A stretch of 64,000 bases of DNA from Methanoregula sp. GTDB lineage: Archaea; Halobacteriota; Methanomicrobia; Methanomicrobiales; Methanospirillaceae. Of this stretch, positions 35,864-45,535 are shown piece after piece; positions within the stretch are counted from its first letter, which is position 1, and each line of letters starts with the position of its first letter. The stretch is from assembly GCA_026625165.1 (NCBI GenBank), contig CP112999.1:1-64000 (forward strand), in the 5' to 3' direction. The position numbers and the translations under genes are program-made. Below the pieces are notes generated by a model that had not been told where the DNA came from, ran no database searches, and saw only the letters and a list, made by a program, of their open reading frames with translations.

Positions 35864-36310
35864 TCATTTCAGGACCGGGACCCGGTCAATTCTTCCGGCC
35901 ATGAGCTCCTCTACAAGCCGGTCCGCCCCTTCCCTTACCCGTGCCGAGATCTCCTCCCCTGCGGCAACCCGGTCCGGCTGGATGCCGATCAGGACGATCC
36001 GGCCGGCACAGTCCGCGACAAAATCGATGAGCATTGAGAGTGGGAGCTGGTGGGTCCCGATACTTACGTCTGAAATCCTGTGCCGTGGGATGACCCGGTA
36101 CTCTCCCGGGGAAAGCCCCATTGCCGCAGCATCGACAAGCACAAGGCAGCCGGGGCGGGTCTTCCGGATGATCCCGGTGAAATTCTCCGGGGCGGTTCCG
36201 CAGGAGAGCGGGATCCAGCCCTCCTTCCTGAACCGTTCGGCCACATAGGTACCGGCGCCATCGTCCCCGTTTACCGGGTTGCCGATACCAAGCAGGATGT
36301 TTGTTGCCAT
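35864..36310 (-). CDS. hycI: Hydrogenase maturation protease (HycI/HyaD family)
   Basis: This 148-residue endopeptidase trims the C-terminus of a [NiFe] hydrogenase large subunit after nickel insertion. The N-terminal block LLGIGNPVNGDDGAGTYVAE has the conserved Asp that senses Ni. LVLVDAAAMGLSPGEY holds the second metal ligand, and GTHQLPLSMLIDF the His. It lies convergent with the mbh operon, 120 bases from mbhN. MbhL is its most likely substrate, though other hydrogenases may exist elsewhere. It follows the DP1 gene. Confidence 0.92.
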   Translation of the reverse strand: MATNILLGIGNPVNGDDGAGTYVAERFRKEGWIPLSCGTAPENFTGIIRKTRPGCLVLVDAAAMGLSPGEYRVIPRHRISDVSIGTHQLPLSMLIDFVADCAGRIVLIGIQPDRVAAGEEISARVREGADRLVEELMAGRIDRVPVLK

Positions 36311-36359
36311 GATCTAAAGGGTGATACCGTCTCTTTTTTTGCCCGGCAGTCCGGGGCCG

Positions 36360-37757
36360 TTACCCGAACTCCTGTATTTCCGGGCGGAGTGTCTGCAGGT
36401 CCACAACGACCGCCTGTGCCGGGGTCGGGTTGACGTTCATCTGTTTCTGGAACGAGGTCTGCGACTGCCATGTGCCGGCATTGATGCCCAGCACGCCCCG
36501 GTAGGTCGTGATCCCCCTGATGTGGACATGGCCGGTATGCAGGATCTCGGGGACCGGATCGATAATCATCCTGTCCTGCCTGCCTGCAGCAATCGGCGTC
36601 TTCCTGCCGTATGCCGGGGCAAGGTGCCGGCGCTGGAGCATCTCCTCCATCATCTTCCCGCTCTTTTCGTAACTTGCGCCCGGGATAAGGCCGATCATGT
36701 CGTCAATCGACCTGCCGTGATACATCAGGATCCTGACCCCCTGCAGGTTGACAAGCGCCGGGTTCTCGACAAGGGTGCAGTTGGCGGGGAACTTACCGGT
36801 GAACTGCTCCGGGATCACGGGCTGGGGCTCGGCCCCCCGCACTACGTCATGGTTGCCCGGGGCAACAATGATCTGCACACTTGAAGGCAGGTCACGGAGC
36901 ATTTCACCAAACCGGTCGTACTGCTCGTATATGTTTTTGATTGAGAGTTCCTGCTCCTGTCCCGGGAACACCCCGATACCGTCAACAAGGTCGCCGGCGA
37001 TCAGCAGGTATGGCGTCGGGTCGTCCTGCAGCCAGTCGGCAAACCGGTTCCATTCCTTCTCGAGGAACGTGTTGCTGCCCACGTGCGTATCCGAGATCAG
37101 GACTGCCTTTCCCGGCATATCGCTTGTAAACGGGGTATTGTCTATGCGGATATCGGGGCGGAAGAGCTGTTCGGCAAAGAAGAGTTTCCCGTCATGCGAC
37201 AGCTTCCCGCGGACGCCAATCGTCTCGTCAGGGATGATCCGTTCCCCATCGGGAAACACCGGCCGGTCTTTCCGAAATAGCACCGGGATGGTACCGGTGG
37301 GGTCTTCGAGCTCGGCGATGCGGTGGCCGTTTTTTGTGCTCTTGACTTCGACAACCATTCCGATGACCGTGCACTCCTCCTGCCGGTACCGGGTGGAGCG
37401 GATAAGCCCCTCGATCGGCATTGCCCCGGTACGGCTCCGGATCATGCCGCCCAGCCGCTGGTACCGGTCACGGAAATAGTGGAGGAAGTCGGCAGTCCCG
37501 TTCACGCCCCCGCTTGTCCCGGCACTCCCGCTGACAATATCGACCGCCGGGGTTGCCAGAAACCGGGTCCCGTCGCGCAGCGTGCTCATGCCCGGTATGC
37601 ATTTTGGGGTGACGACAACGGTGCCCGGCGGGGCCTGCGCAATGATCTGCCCGACAAGGTCAAGGTCGCCCTTCTCCTGGATGTACCGCACGACATCTGG
37701 GTGCACCTGGTGTTTTGCCTCAAGGAACCGGAGCGCGATCTGCTGCGCATCGAGCAT
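36360..37757 (-). CDS. polB: DNA polymerase D small subunit (DP1)
   Basis: The 465-residue exonuclease subunit of the archaeal replicative polymerase PolD. An N-terminal helical part precedes an OB-fold region (VIGMVVEVKSTKNGHRIAEL). A calcineurin-type phosphoesterase domain follows, with ISDTHVGSNTF, IAGDLVDGIG, VAPGNHDVVRG and HTGHVHIRG giving the metal ligands of the 3'-5' exonuclease. ATG 37757 (MLDAQQIALRFLEAK) is preferred over a 13-residue extension. The gene symbol follows archaeal usage; it is not bacterial Pol II. Confidence 0.94.
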   Translation of the reverse strand: MLDAQQIALRFLEAKHQVHPDVVRYIQEKGDLDLVGQIIAQAPPGTVVVTPKCIPGMSTLRDGTRFLATPAVDIVSGSAGTSGGVNGTADFLHYFRDRYQRLGGMIRSRTGAMPIEGLIRSTRYRQEECTVIGMVVEVKSTKNGHRIAELEDPTGTIPVLFRKDRPVFPDGERIIPDETIGVRGKLSHDGKLFFAEQLFRPDIRIDNTPFTSDMPGKAVLISDTHVGSNTFLEKEWNRFADWLQDDPTPYLLIAGDLVDGIGVFPGQEQELSIKNIYEQYDRFGEMLRDLPSSVQIIVAPGNHDVVRGAEPQPVIPEQFTGKFPANCTLVENPALVNLQGVRILMYHGRSIDDMIGLIPGASYEKSGKMMEEMLQRRHLAPAYGRKTPIAAGRQDRMIIDPVPEILHTGHVHIRGITTYRGVLGINAGTWQSQTSFQKQMNVNPTPAQAVVVDLQTLRPEIQEFG

Positions 37758-37982
37758 GAATAATGTATTGCCGGCAGGATGGATATAGCATATCATCCCC
37801 GTGCTTTCACGCCGGAGCGTCCGGCCGGTTTCCCTTTTTTTTAATTTTTTGCTACCGCACCTTCACGCGGATCTGCGATTCCCTCTCTTTTCTCTCTTCG
37901 AGTCCGCATGAGGTTTTTTGACCATCCCGGCAGGCGGAACGGTGCTGTATATTAACCGCCACATCCAACAGAGAGCAGGAGA

Positions 37983-38924
37983 ATGGCAGGGGAGAGGGAG
38001 CAAACGGGCATTCGGGCACGAATTGAGCAGTTCCGGACGAGTGAACACTGGGTCGTCTCGCTTGCCCGGGACATCCTGTGGCTCGTTGCAGTTGTCGGGG
38101 GGATCGCACTTGCGCTCTACCTTATCTGCGGGACATGGCCGGCAGTCGTCACGATCGAGTCCGAGAGCATGGTGCCGCACATGAACGTGGGCGATCTGGT
38201 CGTCGTCGTGCAGAAAGACAGGTACGGGGAGTTTCAGACATGGGACGAAGGCAAAAAGACAAGTACGATTCGGTTCGGCGATTACGGCGACGTCCTCATC
38301 TACCAGCCAAACGGCGCAAACAACCCCGTCCTCCCCATCCCGCTCATCTCGAAGGGAGTCCACCCGATCATCCACCGTGCGATGACAATCGCCGTCGCCG
38401 GCACTCCGGTGCCCTCGTATATCAACCCGTACCGGGGCCAGCTCACCCCATCGGAATATCTCCCTTTGAGCACGGGCAATACAACCGTTGAAGGGTTTAC
38501 TCTCCTGTATACCGGCACCTGGAACGAATCGGTAAACATTGTGCCGGGAAAAAAAGACCTCTATATCCAGACTCCTGACGGGCGGTATGTGCTGCCCGCC
38601 GCCTTCATCACGCCCGGCGCGGGATATGTGTGGGTGCACGGGGAACCGTCAGTGCATAGCGGCTACATCACAAAGGGTGACAATAATATCGCAAGCGACC
38701 AGGCAAGCGCCATTGCCGGTCTCGGGGCGCTTGAACCCGTAAAGGATGAGTGGGTCATAGGAAAAGCACTCTTTGCCATCCCGCTTGTCGGCTTGCTTCC
38801 GCTCCATATCGTGGAAGTGATCATTGTGGTCGTCGCCATCATGGTGATCCATGAACTGTACCTGCGGCGAAAAGGGAACGGGCCGGAGAAATCGCAGAAG
38901 AAGTCCGGTAAGAAAAAGCGGTGA
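37983..38924 (+). CDS. Signal peptidase I, archaeal Sec11 type
   Basis: This membrane protease removes signal peptides from secreted proteins. After an N-terminal helix (about 33-55) comes VTIESESMVPHMNVGDLVVV with the nucleophile Ser. The His of HPIIHRAMTI and the Asp of ITKGDNNIASDQ complete the archaeal Ser-His-Asp set. At 313 residues it is longer than most archaeal forms because of an insert of about 90 residues between the His and Asp blocks. A second helix near 273-293 and a Lys-rich tail follow. The gene is single. Confidence 0.92.
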   Translation: MAGEREQTGIRARIEQFRTSEHWVVSLARDILWLVAVVGGIALALYLICGTWPAVVTIESESMVPHMNVGDLVVVVQKDRYGEFQTWDEGKKTSTIRFGDYGDVLIYQPNGANNPVLPIPLISKGVHPIIHRAMTIAVAGTPVPSYINPYRGQLTPSEYLPLSTGNTTVEGFTLLYTGTWNESVNIVPGKKDLYIQTPDGRYVLPAAFITPGAGYVWVHGEPSVHSGYITKGDNNIASDQASAIAGLGALEPVKDEWVIGKALFAIPLVGLLPLHIVEVIIVVVAIMVIHELYLRRKGNGPEKSQKKSGKKKR

Positions 38925-39020
38925 CCGGCAGGGCACTCAGACAGAAGGAGACGTTATACGATCCGGTGCACGGACCGGCCCTTTTTTAAAAAAAGAAAAA
39001 TGGAATTTTTTTGTGCCGTA

Positions 39021-40064
39021 TCATCCGGCAGGTTTCCCTTTCTTCTGAATTTGTTTTTCTTCTACAAGATAATTGATCACATTTTCCGAGATATCCGCTG
39101 CATATTCCCCCGATCTCCTGAGACTCTCCGTGATGTAGCCGAGCGCGATGGCATCGGGAGTCTCCTGCTGGAGCACCAGATTGTTGATCTCCCCGCAAAG
39201 GGATTCGAGCACCTGCACGGACTCGATGTTCTTATTTGACTTTTTCATATCGTTATTGAAAAACGAAACAATGCTCCGGTCGAAGATGCCGACCGAAAGC
39301 TCGCTTGCCTTTGCGATCTTTTCGATGATTGCCGGATCGATGTCTTTTGTCAGGATTGCCTGTGCGTTGTCTACAATCCGTTCCGCATGATCGCCAATCC
39401 GCTCGATGATCCGGCTGATCACGAAGTAGTGCACCGCTGTTCCAGATGTAATCCCCATCTTTTTTGAAAGTGCGACATTGGACAGGATCATGTGCGTCTG
39501 CCGGGCGATGAGCCAGTGGAGGCGATCCACGTCATTGTCGCGGGCGGTCACATCGGCAGCAAGCGACTGGTTTCCTGTCCTTATCGCTGTGATCGCATCC
39601 TCGTGCATCGCTTTTACTATCACAAACATCCGCTTGATGGTGTTTGCAAACGGCATCTCCGACGGGTTGAGCAGGTCTTTTAATGTGATAACCATATCAT
39701 TCTCTTCGACAACTTCCTGCCCGATCGTCATCTGGGTGAAATTCCGGACCACCGCCCTGACAAACGGTTGTAACCGTTCTTTTGATGTAATCACGATCGT
39801 GGTGATGCCCGAGATATATGCACCGATCAACAGCCGGAACAGGTACGCCGGTTCTGTAATCCCGTCTACAGTTAAATCCAATTTCCGCTGCAGGGACTCT
39901 GGTTCAATGGTCTTTGTTACAAGCAGCGTCCCATCTGCCTGGAACTCAATCCCGAGCGGATCGTTCTTCTTGATCTTCTGGTCATCAATCCATTCCTTCG
40001 GCAGCGTCACAACGTATGATGACCCACCGGTAAACTGGACTCTCCGGATCTCCACAGTATTCAC
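39021..40064 (-). CDS. AbrB/SpoVT-PhoU fusion phosphate regulator
   Basis: The N-terminal 45 residues form a SpoVT/AbrB swapped-hairpin DNA-binding domain (RRVQFTGGSSYVVTLPKEWI). A linker and two PhoU helical repeats follow (about 120-210 and 225-330, including HYFVISRIIERIGDHAERIV and SLRRSGEYAADISENVINY). The architecture suggests it binds DNA in response to phosphate status. It is divergent from pstS, with only 116 bases between the starts, so it is a strong candidate to control both directions. 347 residues. Confidence 0.9.
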   Translation of the reverse strand: MNTVEIRRVQFTGGSSYVVTLPKEWIDDQKIKKNDPLGIEFQADGTLLVTKTIEPESLQRKLDLTVDGITEPAYLFRLLIGAYISGITTIVITSKERLQPFVRAVVRNFTQMTIGQEVVEENDMVITLKDLLNPSEMPFANTIKRMFVIVKAMHEDAITAIRTGNQSLAADVTARDNDVDRLHWLIARQTHMILSNVALSKKMGITSGTAVHYFVISRIIERIGDHAERIVDNAQAILTKDIDPAIIEKIAKASELSVGIFDRSIVSFFNNDMKKSNKNIESVQVLESLCGEINNLVLQQETPDAIALGYITESLRRSGEYAADISENVINYLVEEKQIQKKGKPAG

Positions 40065-40111
40065 ACCCTCCAGCGGCAGATATCCTGTATTACTCTATCT
40101 TCTCCATTGAC

Positions 40112-40125
40112 AATATATATAACTA
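40112..40125. promoter_or_regulatory. TATA-like promoter core between the PhoU-type regulator and pstS
   Basis: AATATATATAACTA is about 55-70 bases before the pstS start and near 50 bases from the start of the divergent regulator gene. It could serve as a TATA box in either direction. The short gap leaves little room for two separate promoters, so shared control is likely. Confidence 0.45.
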
Positions 40126-40180
40126 TATTCTATGTCGAAAAAGGGTATATCTTCCGCTGGTAATCTCATGAAAGAACACC

Positions 40181-41185
40181 ATGAACAAGCGAACACATTC
40201 CAGTCTTTTCGTGACGCTGGGCCTCGTCATACTGCTCGTCGGAGCAATGGCGGTGGCCGGCTGTACTGATAGTGCGAAGAAAACCAGCCCGGCAACACTC
40301 GTTCCGACAACTGCTGTACTCACTCCATCACAGGCACCCGTATCAACACCGGCGGCGCACCAGAGTGTTGCGACCCCCAGAACTACTGCTCCGGCAATCC
40401 CGGGTTCAAAAGGGAAACTGAAGGTCAGCGGTTCAACAACAGTTTTACCAATCGCCCAGAAAGCTGCCGAAGCTTTCATGGCCACCAACCCGAATGCTGA
40501 TATTCAGGTAACCGGTGGCGGGTCAGGGGTCGGCGTCCAGCAGATTGGTGAAAAATCTGTTGACATCGGCATGTCCTCGCGAGAATTAAGTGCATCAGAG
40601 AAAACCAAATACCCGGCACTTGTGAAAACCGTAGTGGCAAAAGACGGGATCGCAATTATTGTCAACCCGGCAAATGAGGTCAAGGTCGTTTCTGCTGATG
40701 CGGCAAAGGATATCTATACCGGGAAAATTACCAAGTGGACCGAGATCCTTGGCGGTAATGTTCCCAATACCAACAACTTCATCGTGGTCGTAGGCCGCGA
40801 CAGTGCATCAGGTACCCGCGAGTTCTTTGACAAGGATAGTGCCGGTATCCTCAAAGGAGCCGCACCGGTAAAATCCATGCTCGAGAAGAACTCCAACGGC
40901 GCAATCATCCAGACCATCGCCCAGACTCCGGGTGCAATCGGTTATGTTTCCATCGGGTTTGTCGATAAAAGTGTAAAGGCACTCCCCATCTGGTGGAACG
41001 ATCCAAACAAGGCTGTCTCACCGACAAGGGAAAATGTGCTCGACAGGAGCTACCCGATTAACCGTGAACTGTTCATGTTCACCAATGGCCAGCCCGCCGG
41101 GCTTGCAAAGGACTACATCGATTTCATCCTGAGCCCGGATGGACAGAAGATTGTCTCTGAAGAAGGGTACGTATCAGTCACATGA
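40181..41185 (+). CDS. pstS: Phosphate ABC transporter substrate-binding lipoprotein
   Basis: PstS captures phosphate outside the cell for the Pst importer. The signal ends in VGAMAVAGCTDSAKK with the lipidated Cys, and a Thr/Pro-rich linker of about 45 residues follows. The binding protein proper starts at KVSGSTTVLPIAQKAAEAF. VTGGGSGVGVQQIGEKSVDI and VVVGRDSASGTREFFD are the phosphate-binding loops. Length 334. It is the first gene of the pst operon and probably phosphate-controlled through the divergent regulator. Confidence 0.95.
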   Translation: MNKRTHSSLFVTLGLVILLVGAMAVAGCTDSAKKTSPATLVPTTAVLTPSQAPVSTPAAHQSVATPRTTAPAIPGSKGKLKVSGSTTVLPIAQKAAEAFMATNPNADIQVTGGGSGVGVQQIGEKSVDIGMSSRELSASEKTKYPALVKTVVAKDGIAIIVNPANEVKVVSADAAKDIYTGKITKWTEILGGNVPNTNNFIVVVGRDSASGTREFFDKDSAGILKGAAPVKSMLEKNSNGAIIQTIAQTPGAIGYVSIGFVDKSVKALPIWWNDPNKAVSPTRENVLDRSYPINRELFMFTNGQPAGLAKDYIDFILSPDGQKIVSEEGYVSVT

Positions 41186-41223
41186 GACTGGTGACGGGAT
41201 AATCCAGGGACATTTTTTCTTGT

Positions 41224-43203
41224 ATGAGACCTTCAAATGGAACAACGGGAAAGTATATCTCAGCTGATATCCGGAGGGCTGTCTCCCTAAAATCAGCAGC
41301 AACATCCCGCGAGCAAAAAGAAACAGCAATCAGGACAATCTGGTTCCTTGCCGCCACATCTGCAATCATCGCGATCTTCTTCATCCTGCTGTTTCTTCTG
41401 CGTGACAGCTTGCCGGTATTTGAAAACACCGGGATTATCCCTTTCCTTACCGTCACGACATGGTACCCGACAGGTAACCCGCCGGAGTATGGCATCTTTG
41501 TCCTGATTGTCGGGACCGTGCTGGTCACCCTCGGGGCAATGGCCTTTGCCATCCCGTTATCGATCGGGTGTGCAATCTACATCTCCGAGCTCGCCCCCTT
41601 GTGGGCAAAGAACATTCTCAAACCGGCAATCGAACTTCTCGCAGGAATACCCTCGGTAGTCTATGGCTTTTTCGGGCTTGTTGTCCTTACCGACGTGATA
41701 CGTACAACGTTCGATACTCCCACCGGTGAAACATGGCTTGCCGGATCCATCCTGCTGGGCATCATGGCACTCCCCACCATCATCAGCATCTCAGAGGATG
41801 CCATCAGCATGGTGCCTCGGGAGTACAAAGAAGGGTCACTTGCGATCGGTGCCACGCGCTGGCAGACGATCAGCAGGGTCATCGTCCCGGGTGCTCTTTC
41901 AGGGATCACTGCGGCGATTATCCTCGGGTTCGGGCGGGCGATCGGGGAGACCATGGCAGTCCTGATGGTGACCGGGAATGCGGCCATCATCCCCGATCCG
42001 ATCTGGAATGTCCTTTCACCGGTCAGAACCCTCACCGGAACACTGGGTATCGAGATGGGTGAAGTCGCGGTGGGCAGCAATCACTATGCGGCGCTCTTCG
42101 GCATTGCAGCAGTCCTCCTTGCCATAACGCTGATTGTAAACTCCATCGCAGTCATGATCCTGACCAATCTCCGCGAGCGTCATATGGGCGGGGCACACAG
42201 GAAATATATTGCCCTGCAAACCCTCATGGAATGGATCAAGCGGCCCCTTACCATCGGCGGATTCCTTCTTTTTCTCATTGCATTTTTTCTGGTTGTGCCC
42301 CTATATCTGGCCGTACCCCTCCTTGCCTGTTTCGGTGCCGGGTACTTCCTCAAAGGCCGTCTCAAACCAAAACAGGCAGAGAAGGTTGCATTCAGCTTCA
42401 TCGTCACATCGGTCATCATCGTCCTCCTCATCCTTATCATTCTCCTCCAGGATATTGTCGTCCACGGTCTTCCTGCCCTTTCATGGGAATTTTTAACCCA
42501 GCCCCCCAAAGATCTCGGGCGTGCGGGAGGGATCTTCCCGGCAATTGTCGGGACATTCTACCTTGTTACTGGCGCAATACTCATCGCGCTGCCACTCGGT
42601 GTGGGTGCAGCGATCTACCTCATCGAATATACCAAAGAGGGCAGGGTCACCCGGTTTATCCGCATCGCAGTTGATTTATTGAACGGCACCCCGTCGATCG
42701 TCTTCGGGCTCTTTGGCTTGGCATTCCTTGTCTACTTCCTGAACTTTGGCGTCTCGCTGATCGCGGGGCAGGTCACGCTCGCACTCATGGTCCTGCCCAC
42801 GATGATCCGCGCCACAGAGGAGTCGTTAAAGAACATCCCGCAATCACTGAGGGAGGGAAGCCTTGCACTGGGAGCGACCCGCTGGCAGACGATATACCGG
42901 GTTGTCCTGCCACCGGCAGTACCCGGTATCGTCACCGGTACTATCCTGTCCATCGGCAGGGCTGCAGGAGAAACGGCGCCGATCATGTTCACTGCCGTTG
43001 TCTTTTCCCAGAGATATCTCACAAGCTCGGTCTTTGAACCTGTGATGGCACTGCCCTACCACCTCTACATCCTTGCCACAAATGTGCCGGGCTCTTCGGC
43101 CAACAAGTACGGGACTGCGCTGGTACTCCTGCTCCTTGTGACCGGGATTTACTCGGTCGCGATCTTTGTGAGAACCAATTTCCAGAAAAAATTGCGGGGT
43201 TAA
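41224..43203 (+). CDS. Fused phosphate ABC permease PstC-PstA
   Basis: One 659-residue frame carries both permeases of the Pst importer. The N-half (about 1-320) is PstC, with the ATPase-contact loop [20 protein letters not shown]. The C-half (about 350-659) is PstA, with [20 protein letters not shown]. Each half has about six helices; the join runs through [20 protein letters not shown]. Normally these are two genes. No stop or start is needed between them, and both loops are intact, so the fusion should be functional. Confidence 0.93.
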   Translation: MRPSNGTTGKYISADIRRAVSLKSAATSREQKETAIRTIWFLAATSAIIAIFFILLFLLRDSLPVFENTGIIPFLTVTTWYPTGNPPEYGIFVLIVGTVLVTLGAMAFAIPLSIGCAIYISELAPLWAKNILKPAIELLAGIPSVVYGFFGLVVLTDVIRTTFDTPTGETWLAGSILLGIMALPTIISISEDAISMVPREYKEGSLAIGATRWQTISRVIVPGALSGITAAIILGFGRAIGETMAVLMVTGNAAIIPDPIWNVLSPVRTLTGTLGIEMGEVAVGSNHYAALFGIAAVLLAITLIVNSIAVMILTNLRERHMGGAHRKYIALQTLMEWIKRPLTIGGFLLFLIAFFLVVPLYLAVPLLACFGAGYFLKGRLKPKQAEKVAFSFIVTSVIIVLLILIILLQDIVVHGLPALSWEFLTQPPKDLGRAGGIFPAIVGTFYLVTGAILIALPLGVGAAIYLIEYTKEGRVTRFIRIAVDLLNGTPSIVFGLFGLAFLVYFLNFGVSLIAGQVTLALMVLPTMIRATEESLKNIPQSLREGSLALGATRWQTIYRVVLPPAVPGIVTGTILSIGRAAGETAPIMFTAVVFSQRYLTSSVFEPVMALPYHLYILATNVPGSSANKYGTALVLLLLVTGIYSVAIFVRTNFQKKLRG

Positions 43204-43204
43204 T

Positions 43205-43966
43205 ATGGCCTGTGAAGCGATCATTTCATCAAACGAACTCAATCTCTGGTACCATGATACTCATGCACTCCAGTCTGTCACCATGAAGATTCCCAAAAAC
43301 AAGGTAACGGCGCTGATCGGCCCGTCCGGTTGCGGCAAATCGACACTGCTGCGCTGCTTCAACCGGTTAAACGACCTCATCGACCATGTCACGATTACGG
43401 GGGAGATTACCCTTGACAACCACAACATCCATGCACCCGGGACTGATGTTGTCATGCTCCGCAAAAGAGTCGGCATGGTGTTCCAGAAACCCAACCCGTT
43501 CCCGAAGTCCGTGTACGAGAACGTCGCTTACGGGCCGCGGGTCCATGGTGTGAGGGATAACCGGGAAATTGACACGATTGTTGAGCAGAGCCTCTGCCAT
43601 GCCGCGCTCTGGGACGAGGTAAAAGACCGGCTTGATGATTCGGCGCTCGGCCTCTCCGGCGGACAGCAGCAGCGCCTCTGTATCGCACGGACGCTTGCAG
43701 TTGGCCCCGAGGTGATCCTGATGGATGAGCCATGCTCGTCACTCGACCCGATTGCTACGGCAAAGATCGAGAACCTGATTGACATGCTCAAACAGGAATA
43801 TACCGTTATCATCGTCACGCATAATATGCAGCAGGCTGCACGGGTGAGTGATTATACCGGGTTTATGTACCTGGGAAAACTCATTGAGTGTGGCAGGACC
43901 AAGCAGATCTTCGAACACCCAAAAGAAGAACTTACAGAGAATTACATTACCGGGCGGTTCGGGTAG
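43205..43966 (+). CDS. pstB: Phosphate ABC transporter ATPase
   Basis: The 253-residue ATPase energises phosphate import. It contains Walker A ([19 protein letters not shown]), the Q-loop [20 protein letters not shown], the signature [18 protein letters not shown], Walker B ([13 protein letters not shown]) and the switch His ([11 protein letters not shown]). It begins one base after the permease gene and lies 10 bases before phoU. Confidence 0.97.
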   Translation: MACEAIISSNELNLWYHDTHALQSVTMKIPKNKVTALIGPSGCGKSTLLRCFNRLNDLIDHVTITGEITLDNHNIHAPGTDVVMLRKRVGMVFQKPNPFPKSVYENVAYGPRVHGVRDNREIDTIVEQSLCHAALWDEVKDRLDDSALGLSGGQQQRLCIARTLAVGPEVILMDEPCSSLDPIATAKIENLIDMLKQEYTVIIVTHNMQQAARVSDYTGFMYLGKLIECGRTKQIFEHPKEELTENYITGRFG

Positions 43967-43976
43967 GTGATCAGTT

Positions 43977-44627
43977 ATGTCAGAAAAATTTCATGCGGAA
44001 CTGAATAACCTGAAGCAGGATACAGTTGAAATGGCTGAATTCGGGCGATACATGCTCCGGACAGCAGTCGATGCGCTTATCCAGCAGGATGTGGGCCTTG
44101 CGGAGTCGGTCGTGGCAAAAAAAGAGGAGATCCACGGGATGGAAGTGCAGATAGAAGAAAATTGCTACCAGCTGATTGCGCTCTACCAGCCGATGGCAAA
44201 GGACATGCGGGTCATTGCCTGCACATTAAAAGTTGCAACAGCGTCAATGCGCATTGGGCGGTACGGCAAGGTGATCGCAAAGATCGTAAAGGAGATCTCG
44301 GATAAACCTCATATCGCGAACCTGATGAGCATACCCCACATGGCAGACCTCGTCATAGAGATGGTTGATGATGCGGTCCGGGCATACAAATCAGATGATA
44401 TCACACAGATTGCAGAATTTTCCTCGCGTGATGATACCATCGATGCACTCCGGCACTCTATCTTCCGTGAGGGGATCACCTACATGATGGAGGACCCCAA
44501 GAATATCCCGCGCTGCACGCACTACATCATGGTCGCCCGGTACCTGGAACGGTGCGCCGACCATGCATGCAAAATAGCAGAGAATGTGCACTATATGCAG
44601 ACGGGAGAACGCATCGAGATCAAATAA
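43977..44627 (+). CDS. phoU: PhoU phosphate uptake regulator
   Basis: The 216-residue helical protein has two PhoU three-helix repeats. QPMAKDMRVIACTLKVATAS in the first and ARYLERCADHACKIAENVHY in the second hold the metal-binding motifs. PhoU proteins restrain the Pst importer when phosphate is plentiful. This simple type lacks the AbrB domain of the regulator at 39021-40064, so the locus has two different PhoU-type proteins. Confidence 0.94.
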   Translation: MSEKFHAELNNLKQDTVEMAEFGRYMLRTAVDALIQQDVGLAESVVAKKEEIHGMEVQIEENCYQLIALYQPMAKDMRVIACTLKVATASMRIGRYGKVIAKIVKEISDKPHIANLMSIPHMADLVIEMVDDAVRAYKSDDITQIAEFSSRDDTIDALRHSIFREGITYMMEDPKNIPRCTHYIMVARYLERCADHACKIAENVHYMQTGERIEIK

Positions 44628-44684
44628 GTGTGCAGCGGGATTCCAACCTTTCATCAGATTAACTTTTTAAAAAAGGATGCCATC

Positions 44685-44828
44685 ATGGGTGTCGGTGCAA
44701 CACGGGGATCTTCTGCTGTCCAGTGGGGGACTGTGCGCCGGATTGTGACTGCATGGGTCATCACGATCCCCATCACCGCAGCCTGTTCCTTTGCCTGCTC
44801 TGTCCTGTACAGCGTGATCTTTCCATAA
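44685..44828 (+). pseudogene. C-terminal remnant of a Pit-type phosphate permease
   Basis: The frame GVGATRGSSAVQWGTVRRIV is followed by TAWVITIPITAACSFACSVL and then a stop. This matches the last transmembrane region of PiT phosphate transporters (typical ending VGVTRG...W.....I..AWV.TIP). Nothing of the preceding approximately 280 residues is present; phoU ends at 44627. It may be a relic of a Pit gene that once lay in the cluster, or a small membrane protein reusing the fragment. Confidence 0.65.
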
Positions 44829-45119
44829 AAAAACACTTGAGTTCTCACTCCCCTGCCTCCCTGATTTTAAAATGCAAAACCGGTTTTTTTAAGACGCACT
44901 ACTAAAAAATCTTAATATGTATTGAGGGTCGTCATCACAATTTTTAATGGGCTTTACCAGCATGCTCAGACCGGAAATATCCGGGTGATAATTAAAAAAA
45001 GAGACGGGGGCCGGGGGACTGGTTTTAGACAATCCGCGACCTTTCTGATGATTTGTCTTCCTAAAACCAAAATTAAATCCATATATGCCCGCAAAGGCAA
45101 AAGGAATCAGGAAAAATAA

Positions 45120-45419
45120 TTAAAGAAGGTCCAGCGCCTGCCGCCCGGTCATCCCGGTCCGGATCCCGCGCCCCATCGCCGAGCGGTTTGCCTCTTTTAC
45201 GATCCCTTTGAGGATATCATCTGTATCAACAATCGACGGGCCGGTTGCCGGTCTCACCTTTGCGGCAGGGTAACTGAACGAGTCCAGTGCCGAAACGTCA
45301 AAAGCCCCGCACCCCACCAGCCCGACATCGGTCCTGATGGCGACAAGGTTTGCAGGACCAAGGGGGATGACAAAGCCGTCCGCTTCTTTTTTTGCCAGCT
45401 TGATTATATGGTGCTCCAT
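45120..45419 (-). CDS. DUF1805 (YunC-like) protein
   Basis: The 99-residue protein matches the archaeal and Bacillus DUF1805 pattern: GFVIPLGPANLVAIRTDVGL, VGCGAFDVSALDSFSYPAAK and a C-terminal segment with MGRGIRTGMTGRQALDL. The role is unknown. It is divergent from cofH with 116 bases between the starts. The 290-base AT-rich stretch to its left (44829-45119) shows no gene. Confidence 0.85.
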   Translation of the reverse strand: MEHHIIKLAKKEADGFVIPLGPANLVAIRTDVGLVGCGAFDVSALDSFSYPAAKVRPATGPSIVDTDDILKGIVKEANRSAMGRGIRTGMTGRQALDLL

Positions 45420-45535
45420 AACACAACCTCTTTAGCACAATTGAGCGGTAAGGAAATAATAAGATATTGAAGACAGCTGCGCTGGATTTATCGTGCCTTG
45501 TGCGCTATACTGCGGAGTGCAGGTTGTGAAGGTGC

